DNA of 64,000 nucleotides from Aurantimonas sp. 22II-16-19i. Lineage in GTDB: Bacteria > Pseudomonadota > Alphaproteobacteria > Rhizobiales > Rhizobiaceae. Below are positions 58,771 to 64,000 of the stretch, piece by piece; the first letter of the stretch is position 1; every line of letters starts with the position of its first letter. Below the pieces are notes generated by a model, which ran no database searches, was not told the DNA's origin, and saw only the letters and a program-made list of their open reading frames with translations. The DNA lies in contig NZ_AQQS01000005.1 of assembly GCF_002088275.1 (NCBI RefSeq), forward strand, positions 114,752 through 178,751, given 5' to 3'. The position numbers were made by a program, and so were the translations under genes.

Positions 58771-59862
58771 CTACCGCAACCCCTTCTCCGCCAGGATCGG
58801 CAGGACGGTGTCGCGGAAATAGGGGAACTCCTCGACATAGTCGACGAAGGAGAGGGTGGTGCCGCGAAAGCCGGTCTCCGCGATCTTCACGATTCCCTCG
58901 GCCACCTGCTCGGGCGTGCCGATCAGCGGATAGCCGCCATGGCCCATGGCGAAGCGGTCGCGGATCAGCATCAGGAGGTCGTGGGGGAAGGACTGGGCGT
59001 GGGCGAACTGCAGGTTCACCAGATTGTCCACCGCCTCCCAGTCGGCGTTGTCGCGGGCGGTGTGCTCCAGATAGGCCTTCGCCTCGGCCTCGGTGGGGCG
59101 GCAGATAACATGGGCGAAGGTGAGAACATCCACCTCGCGGCCCTTCTCCTGCGCCTTGGTCTTCAGGTCGGCGATCTCGGTCTTGGAGCGTTCGAGGTCG
59201 ATCGCCGGCGTGAACAGGAAGTTCGCGTTGCGGGTGGCGAAGTCGCGGCCCTGGGGCGAGCCCGCCGCGTTGATGATCGGCACCTCGGCGACCGGGCGTG
59301 GATCGCCCTTCACATGCTTGAGCTTGAAATACGCACCGTCCCAGTCGAAATAGTCGGCCTCCGACCACAGCTTGCGGACGATGTCGAACCATTCCTGGGC
59401 GTAGCCGTAGCGCGTCTCGTGATCGTCGGGCAGCGTCAGGCCGAGCGCCTCGTATTCCGGCTTGTTCCAGCCGGCGACGACGTTGAGGCCGGCGCGGCCC
59501 TGGCCGATCTGGTCGATCGTGGCGATCTGCTTGGCGGTGACGACGGGATTGTTGGCGGCGGTATGGATGGTGGCGAAGACCGCGATCTTCTTCGTATGGG
59601 CCAGAAGTCCCGCCGCCCAGGTGACCGTCTCCAGCACCGAGCCGTGGAAGTCCGTCTCGCCGCCATAGCCGATCCAGCGCGCGATCGGCAGCATGAAGTC
59701 GATGTCGGCGTCGTCGAGCAGCCTGGCGAGCTTCAGGTTGTTCTCGAAGGAGTTGACCCAACGCTCCGGCACCTTGGTGACCGACATGCCGCTCGAGCAG
59801 TTCGAGGAGAAGGTGCCGAGAAGGAAACGATCCTTGGCGAACATCGGGTTGGTCTGGCGCAA
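58771..59862 (-). CDS. LLM-class flavin-dependent monooxygenase, RutA/SfnG-like (A)
   Basis: A 363-residue luciferase-like monooxygenase. It carries LGTFSSNCSSGMSVTKVPERW, FMLPIARWIGYGG, IDQIGQGRAGLNVVAGWNKPEYEALG and a late YPLIGTPEQVAEGIVKIAE, the pattern of the RutA-like branch. Known members use reduced flavin and oxygen to cleave amide, C-S or C-N bonds, some via a flavin N5-peroxide. The start is TTG 59862: it has GGAGG 5 bases upstream and gives the same N-terminal length as the paralogue at 59996-61087; ATG 59844 lies too far from that site. An operator is 18 bases upstream. Confidence 0.9.
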   Translation of the reverse strand: MRQTNPMFAKDRFLLGTFSSNCSSGMSVTKVPERWVNSFENNLKLARLLDDADIDFMLPIARWIGYGGETDFHGSVLETVTWAAGLLAHTKKIAVFATIHTAANNPVVTAKQIATIDQIGQGRAGLNVVAGWNKPEYEALGLTLPDDHETRYGYAQEWFDIVRKLWSEADYFDWDGAYFKLKHVKGDPRPVAEVPIINAAGSPQGRDFATRNANFLFTPAIDLERSKTEIADLKTKAQEKGREVDVLTFAHVICRPTEAEAKAYLEHTARDNADWEAVDNLVNLQFAHAQSFPHDLLMLIRDRFAMGHGGYPLIGTPEQVAEGIVKIAETGFRGTTLSFVDYVEEFPYFRDTVLPILAEKGLR

Positions 59863-59880
59863 CGCGGCCTCCGTGCCGGG

Positions 59881-59903
59881 TTATTTTAAACCTGAACTAT
59901 TTC
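59881..59903. promoter_or_regulatory. Palindromic operator, copy 8 (upstream of LLM monooxygenase A)
   Basis: Reading the minus strand gives AAATAGTTCAGGTTTAAAAT, an operator variant with a C in the left arm and matching flanks. It begins 18 bases before the TTG start, overlapping the expected promoter and close to the ribosome site. Confidence 0.65.
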
Positions 59904-59995
59904 GAGCCTAAGCCCTGCGCTGCAGGACCACAAGCGCCCGATCGTCCTTTATCTGAGCATGCCTCCAGAATGAGCGGAAGGGCATCGGCGCGCGC

Positions 59996-61087
59996 TCAGG
60001 ACCGCAGTCCCGCCTGCTTCAGCAGCGGCAGCACCCGGTCGCAGAAGAAGGGCAGCTCGTAGGTGTAGTTGACGAAGGTGAGCGCGATGCCGGCATAGCC
60101 GAGTTCCGAGATCCGGATCATGTCCGCGGCGATCTTTTCCGGCGTGCCGACCAGCGGATAGCTGCCGGCCCCGCCGGCGAAGCGCTGGCGGTAGCGGTCG
60201 TAGGCTTCGGGGTCATGGGAGGCCGAGAACTGCTTCTTGCCGGCCATGTGCGTCTCGACCGCCTCGTGATCCGCCTCGGTGAGGGCGTAGCGCTCGTAAT
60301 AGGCCTCCGCCTCGCCTTGCGTCTCGCGGCAGACCACGTGGCAGACCGTGTAGAGCCCGACGTCGCGGCCGGCTTCGGCGCCGCGCGCGCGGACGTCGGC
60401 GACGTGCTGGGCCGCCCCGTCGAATTCGGAAAAGGTCGTGAAGATGAAGTCGCAATGCTGCGCCGCGAAGTCCCGGCCCGGACCGCCGAAGGCGGCGTTC
60501 ATCGTCACCGGGCGCGGCGCCTGCAGGCTCGCCGGGCGGCTGACGACCTGCTTCAGCTGATAGTAGGTCCCGTCGTAGTCGAAGGGCTCCTCGGCGGCAT
60601 AGGCGCGCTCCACGATCTCCAGCCATTCGGCCGCCTGGTCGTAGCCCTTCTCGCCGAGCGCCACGCCGAACATGGCGAATTCCGCCGGATTCCAGCCGCA
60701 GACGATGTTGAGGCCGGCGCGGCCCTTTGAGATATGATCCACCGTGGCCAGGGCCTTGGCGGCATAGAGCGGGTGCATCACCGGCACGTGGACCGTCATG
60801 AACAGGCCGATCTGCTCGGTCGCCGCTGCCAGCCCCGCCGCCCAGGTGAAGGTCTCGAAGGACCATTCACGGGCCTTGGTCTGGCCGCCGAAGCCCTTCC
60901 ACCGGGCGATCGGCAGCACGAATTCCAGCCCCGCCCGGTCGGCGATCTGGGCGGCGTTGAGATTGTCGTCCCAGCGCGCCTGCCAGCGCTCGGGAACGGT
61001 GGTGATCGCGAGGCCGCCATCGGCATTGCAGGAGAAGATCCCGAGCTTGAGCCGGTTCGAACCCTTGAGGGGATGCGGCTTGATCAT
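59996..61087 (-). CDS. LLM-class flavin-dependent monooxygenase, RutA-like (B)
   Basis: A 363-residue protein, the same length as its paralogue (A). Key blocks: LGIFSCNADGGLAITTVPERW, RWKGFGGQTKAREWSFETFTWAAGL, VDHISKGRAGLNIVCGWNPAEFAMFG and SYPLVGTPEKIAADMIRISE. The FGGQT/FGGKT region and GWNPAEF strongly recall RutA, the pyrimidine ring-opening oxygenase. ATG 61087 is used; the frame continuing right is unconserved. It could open a lactam or heteroaromatic ring. An operator lies 34 bases upstream in the gap shared with the divergent aldolase gene. Confidence 0.9.
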   Translation of the reverse strand: MIKPHPLKGSNRLKLGIFSCNADGGLAITTVPERWQARWDDNLNAAQIADRAGLEFVLPIARWKGFGGQTKAREWSFETFTWAAGLAAATEQIGLFMTVHVPVMHPLYAAKALATVDHISKGRAGLNIVCGWNPAEFAMFGVALGEKGYDQAAEWLEIVERAYAAEEPFDYDGTYYQLKQVVSRPASLQAPRPVTMNAAFGGPGRDFAAQHCDFIFTTFSEFDGAAQHVADVRARGAEAGRDVGLYTVCHVVCRETQGEAEAYYERYALTEADHEAVETHMAGKKQFSASHDPEAYDRYRQRFAGGAGSYPLVGTPEKIAADMIRISELGYAGIALTFVNYTYELPFFCDRVLPLLKQAGLRS

Positions 61088-61120
61088 CACGGGCTGCGCC
61101 TCTCGCGGAGTTTCTCGACC

Positions 61121-61146
61121 GAAAAATAGTTTAAGCCTGAAATAGC
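61121..61146. promoter_or_regulatory. Palindromic operator, copy 9 (between LLM monooxygenase B and aldolase)
   Basis: AAATAGTTTAAGCCTGAAAT is almost exactly the consensus. The site is 34 bases from the minus-strand monooxygenase start and 76 bases from the plus-strand aldolase start, so it can act on both divergent promoters. Confidence 0.8.
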
Positions 61147-61221
61147 TTGCCGCAAAGCCTGCGATGCGGAAAACTGCCGGGAAGGATCGCGGCCTCTCGC
61201 AGGCCGGTGCAGGAGGAAGAC

Positions 61222-62037
61222 ATGGCCGAGCCGACATTTCGCGAGCGGGGGCGCTCCGGGGCGCCGTTGCTGGGAACGTTCTGCGCGATCCCGCATCCCG
61301 TCGCCGTCGAAGTGACGGCACGAGCGGGATTCGATCTCGTCTGCATCGACTGGGAGCATTCGCAGATCGACCGGGGCGAGATCGAGAACCTCGTGCGGGC
61401 GGCCGAAAGCGGCGGCGCCGTCGCGATGGTCCGCGTGCCCGGCAACAATTCCGAGGCCATCGCGGCCGCCCTCGACGCCGGCGCCGAGGGCGTCCTGGTG
61501 CCGCGGGTCTCGAGCGCAGAGGAAGCCGAAGCCGCCGTCAGGGCCACCCGCTATCCGCCGGACGGCGAGCGCGGGGCAGGCCCGGGCCGCGCCTCGCGCT
61601 ACGGCTACGACATCGCCCCCTATGTCGCCGCCGCCAACGGGAAGATTCTCCTCGCCGTGCAGGTCGAGACGGCGCGGGCGGTGGAGAACATCGACGCCAT
61701 CGCGGCCGTCGAGGGCGTCGACCTGGTCTTCATCGGCCCCGGCGATCTCGCCGTCTCGCTCGGCGCCTTCGGGCCGGATGGCGCGGAGCGGCTCGACGTT
61801 GCGATGCGGCGCGTGATCGCGTCCTGCAAGAAGGCCGGGCGGGCCATCGGGCTGTTCCGCCCGAGCGCGTCCGACGTCGCGACCTGGCGCGAGGCCGGCG
61901 TCAGCTTCTTCATCGTCGCCTCCGACACGATGTTCCTCGGCGCAAGCGCGGCCGACGCGGCCAAGGCCTCGGCGTCGGCAGCACCAGGGGCCGGCAGGGC
62001 GCAGCAGGCGGGCAGGGCCGGGAAGGGCCGGTCGTGA
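61222..62037 (+). CDS. HpcH/HpaI family aldolase
   Basis: A 271-residue class II pyruvate-aldolase-type protein. The family blocks are GTFCAIPHPVAVEVTARAGFDLVCIDWEHS, EGVLVPRVSSAEEAEAAV, VQVETARAVENIDAI with the metal-binding glutamate, and FIGPGDLAVSLG with the metal-binding aspartate. Such enzymes cleave 2-keto-4-hydroxy acids to pyruvate and an aldehyde. ATG 61222 has AGGAGGA at ideal spacing; the longer frame begins at an operator-proximal region. The last 30 residues are alanine/glycine-rich and not conserved. It heads a two-gene unit with the quinone-oxidoreductase-like gene. Confidence 0.9.
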   Translation: MAEPTFRERGRSGAPLLGTFCAIPHPVAVEVTARAGFDLVCIDWEHSQIDRGEIENLVRAAESGGAVAMVRVPGNNSEAIAAALDAGAEGVLVPRVSSAEEAEAAVRATRYPPDGERGAGPGRASRYGYDIAPYVAAANGKILLAVQVETARAVENIDAIAAVEGVDLVFIGPGDLAVSLGAFGPDGAERLDVAMRRVIASCKKAGRAIGLFRPSASDVATWREAGVSFFIVASDTMFLGASAADAAKASASAAPGAGRAQQAGRAGKGRS

Positions 62038-62074
62038 CGCCGTTCTCCGCAGGTCCGTTCGAGGAGTTCATTCG

Positions 62075-63016
62075 ATGATCGCAATCCACTACGACCGTCA
62101 TGGCGGGCCGGACGTTCTCGCGGTGGTGGAGGAGCCGGCCCGAGACCTCGGCCCCGGCGAGATCCGCGTCGACATGCGCTACGCCAGCGTCACGCCCCTC
62201 GACTGGAAGCTGCGGGCAGGCCTGCTGAGGGCTCATTTCGAGCTGACCTTTCCGAAGGTGCCGGGCCGCGACGGCTCGGGCGTGGTGACCGAGATCGGGC
62301 CGGGCGTCGAAGGCTTTGCGCCGGGCGACCGGGTCTGCGTCATGGCGGCGCCCGCCAGCCGGGGCACCTATGCCGAGGAGCGGATTTCGCTGGCCTCCGA
62401 TCTCGTCGCGATTCCCCCGTCCCTCGGTGACGCGCAAGCCGCGAGCCTCGTCAATGCCGGGCTCAGCGCCCATGTCGCGGTGTTCGCCGCGGCGCGGATC
62501 GAGCCGGGGATGAAGGTGCTCGTCCATGCCGGCTCCGGCGCGGTCGGCGGGCTGATCGTGCAGCTTCTCAAGCACGCCGGCTGCGAGGTGACCGCCACCT
62601 GCCGGGCCGCGAATCGCGGCTATGTGCGCGACCTCGGCGCCGACCGCGTGATCGCCTATGACGAAGAGGATTTCGCAGCGCTCAGCGACCAGGACCTGGT
62701 CTTCGATCTCGTCGGCGGCGAGACCCACGCGCGCTCCTACCAGGTGCTGAAGAAGGGCGGACAGCTGGTCTGGCTGGTCGCGGCGCCCATCGTCGACAGC
62801 GGCGCCGACCGCGGCGCCGAGCACGGTGTCACGGTCACCCGCGCGATGATCGCCGACGCCCATGAGCCCGTCGAGGCCATGCTGTCCATGGCGGCGAGGG
62901 GAGAGATCCGGCCCCAGATCGCCGACGTCCTGCCGCTCCGCGAGGCCGAGGCGGCGCATCGCCGGATGGAGGCGGGCGAGATCACCCGCGGCCGGCTGCT
63001 GCTGCGCACCGGGTGA
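62075..63016 (+). CDS. Zinc-free medium-chain dehydrogenase/reductase (quinone oxidoreductase-like)
   Basis: A 313-residue MDR superfamily protein. It starts MIAIHYDRHGGPDVLAVVEEPA, has GRDGSGVVTEIGPGVEGFAPGDRV, and an NADPH-binding stretch VLVHAGSGAVGGLIVQLLKHAG with the VHAGSGAVG motif. Cysteines for structural and catalytic zinc are absent, placing it in the quinone-oxidoreductase/enoyl-reductase group. It lies 37 bases after the aldolase gene and probably reduces an unsaturated carbonyl intermediate. It is the last gene before the att site. Confidence 0.9.
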   Translation: MIAIHYDRHGGPDVLAVVEEPARDLGPGEIRVDMRYASVTPLDWKLRAGLLRAHFELTFPKVPGRDGSGVVTEIGPGVEGFAPGDRVCVMAAPASRGTYAEERISLASDLVAIPPSLGDAQAASLVNAGLSAHVAVFAAARIEPGMKVLVHAGSGAVGGLIVQLLKHAGCEVTATCRAANRGYVRDLGADRVIAYDEEDFAALSDQDLVFDLVGGETHARSYQVLKKGGQLVWLVAAPIVDSGADRGAEHGVTVTRAMIADAHEPVEAMLSMAARGEIRPQIADVLPLREAEAAHRRMEAGEITRGRLLLRTG

Positions 63017-63176
63017 CGGTCAGGCGCTCACCGGCCAGGCAATCGGGGTGACGCCAGCCGAGCGATCCACGGCACCGCGGCGGCCAAACATGGTCGCAGC
63101 GCCTTCGCGTCGCCAGACGATGCATCGGACGCAGCGGGTGCTGGAATAAAAGCCGGTGAATTCATCGGAAAGGAAC

Positions 63177-63220
63177 TGGTAGCGGGAGAGGGACTTGAAC
63201 CCCCGACACGCGGATTATGA
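63177..63220 (-). repeat. 3' fragment of elongator tRNA-Met (CAT), integration attachment site
   Basis: Read on the minus strand, 63220 to 63177 gives TCATAA (anticodon CAT plus flanks), TCCGC, GTGTC, then T arm GGGGG-TTCAAGT-CCCTC, TCCCGCT, A, CCA. That is the 3' half, from the anticodon, of an alphaproteobacterial elongator tRNA-Met. To the right of 63220 the similarity stops at once, so no 5' half is present. With the integrase next to it, this is the displaced 3' end of the target tRNA gene (one att end); the rebuilt full tRNA should be at the other, unseen end of the element. Confidence 0.85.
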
Positions 63221-63304
63221 TGCTTCGCGCGGTCGTTGATTTCGTTGATGTTTCGATCGATGTGTCGCGCCTATGTTGCTGATACTCAGCCATGGAAATG
63301 CAAC

Positions 63305-64000
63305 TCAGGCCAAAAGCAGCCTCTCAGCCGACGCCAAAGCCTGTGTCTCGTCGACTGCTGGAAAGAGGTGGCCATAGGTGTCGAAGGTCATCTGGATCGA
63401 CGAGTGCCCCATCCGCATCTGAACCGCTTTCGGTGACAGTTCGAGACCGCCATCGGCCTTCGAATTGATGCACCAGGAGGCGAACCAGTGCCGGAGCGCG
63501 TGCATCCCGGTGTAGCGAGCGGCGAGGACAGGCTGGCCCTTCTTGTCCACCTTGCCGGTGTCGACCGCAACGCCCGCCTTGATTAGGGTCGGGTGAAGAC
63601 CACGGTTGATGATGTTGCCGAGGCTCTCGACGTTGCCCGCCGAGTTCGGGAAGACGAGGTCGAGGCGGCCGGGAGGGCAGGCGAGGCGCCATTCCTTCAG
63701 CGTGTTGACGACGAGCGGGGGCAAGGGGATTGTCCGCTGTCCGGCCTCGCTCTTCGGCGCGCCGATCGCGTTGAACCTGTCAGCCCGCTGGCGGACATGG
63801 ATGACCGCCTTTTCAAGATCGACGTCGCCCCATGGTCGCCCGCGCAGCTCGCTCGCCCGCATGCCGGTGAAGATCGCCGTCACCAACAGCGGCCGATAGC
63901 GCCCCGCGGCGGTCAGGAGGATGGCGCGGACCTCCTCCATGGTGGGGATATGCGCTGAAGCTCCTCCGGGACAAGACTGGGATCGAGATCGAGGCCAAGG
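63305..64000 (-). CDS. Tyrosine recombinase/phage-type integrase, 5' end cut by window edge
   Basis: The visible 211 residues from ATG 63940 cover the catalytic domain, and the frame is open to the window edge, so the N-terminal DNA-binding domain lies outside. Active-site residues are visible: arginine in TGMRASELRG, HALRHWFASW (H-x-x-R), and MGHSSIQMTFDTYGHLF with histidine and the nucleophilic tyrosine. The stop lies about 85 bases from the tRNA-Met fragment, the normal position of an integrase at the border of a genomic island or prophage. The element extends to the right. Confidence 0.92.
   Translation of the reverse strand, partial: PWPRSRSQSCPGGASAHIPTMEEVRAILLTAAGRYRPLLVTAIFTGMRASELRGRPWGDVDLEKAVIHVRQRADRFNAIGAPKSEAGQRTIPLPPLVVNTLKEWRLACPPGRLDLVFPNSAGNVESLGNIINRGLHPTLIKAGVAVDTGKVDKKGQPVLAARYTGMHALRHWFASWCINSKADGGLELSPKAVQMRMGHSSIQMTFDTYGHLFPAVDETQALASAERLLLA

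Noticed and set aside
7498..63016. The catabolic super-cluster as cargo of the integrated element at the right edge
   Set aside because: The tRNA-Met fragment lies between the cluster and the integrase, so the element extends to the right and the cluster is outside it, unless a second, older island boundary exists left of the window.

Overview
This 64 kb window is GC-rich chromosomal DNA from an alphaproteobacterium, most likely a member of the Rhizobiales/Hyphomicrobiales. The evidence is a Rhizobiales-style intergenic repeat at 46441-46490, an alphaproteobacterial elongator tRNA-Met remnant at 63177-63220, and dense operons with ATGA/GTGA overlaps. Species cannot be named from the sequence alone. 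Almost the whole window is one catabolic super-cluster for tryptophan, kynurenine, anthranilate and related aromatic or N-heterocyclic compounds, interleaved with six transport loci.

Left part (1-6.9 kb, minus strand): the end of a TRAP transporter and a complete dipeptide-type ABC transporter. 7.5-17.0 kb (plus): a CoA ligase, a cysteine-less thiolase, a DUF35/degenerate-SDR fusion, a cyclase-family hydrolase, the two-domain 2-aminobenzoyl-CoA monooxygenase/reductase, a thioesterase and a second CoA ligase. 17.0-20.9 kb: a racemase-like protein, an SRPBCC protein, an enoyl-CoA hydratase and a 3-hydroxyacyl-CoA dehydrogenase. 21.0-32.3 kb: a GntR-headed minus-strand operon (TIGR04076 protein, aldo/keto reductase, SnoaL-like protein, LivJ-type receptor), divergent from livG-livF-livH-livM-kynU-kynA and an aldo/keto reductase-RidA fusion. 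32.4-38.7 kb (minus): arylformamidase, RidA, 2-aminobenzoate-CoA ligase, acyl-CoA dehydrogenase, crotonase, MarR regulator and SDR. 38.8-45.9 kb: a flavin monooxygenase, a cupin and a second Liv transporter. 46.5-53.6 kb: a partial polar amino acid transporter and an indolepyruvate oxidoreductase/MarR/cyclase operon. 53.9-63.0 kb: a second oxidative module with a GlcD-like oxidase, two PYROXD2-like flavoproteins, two LLM flavin monooxygenases, an HpcH/HpaI aldolase and a quinone-oxidoreductase-like protein. 63.2-64.0 kb: a tRNA-Met 3' fragment (att site) followed by a tyrosine integrase, marking the edge of an integrated element that continues to the right.

Read together, the genes can take tryptophan to N-formylkynurenine (KynA), kynurenine (formamidase), anthranilate (KynU), anthraniloyl-CoA (ligase) and a dearomatised ring (monooxygenase/reductase), followed by beta-oxidation-like steps. 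The most striking non-coding signal is an AT-rich palindrome, roughly AATAGTTTAAGCYTAAAA. It occurs about nine times, almost always in the promoter gap of these operons. It ties modules that are tens of kilobases apart into one apparent regulon, probably under the MarR regulator at 37399-37941.
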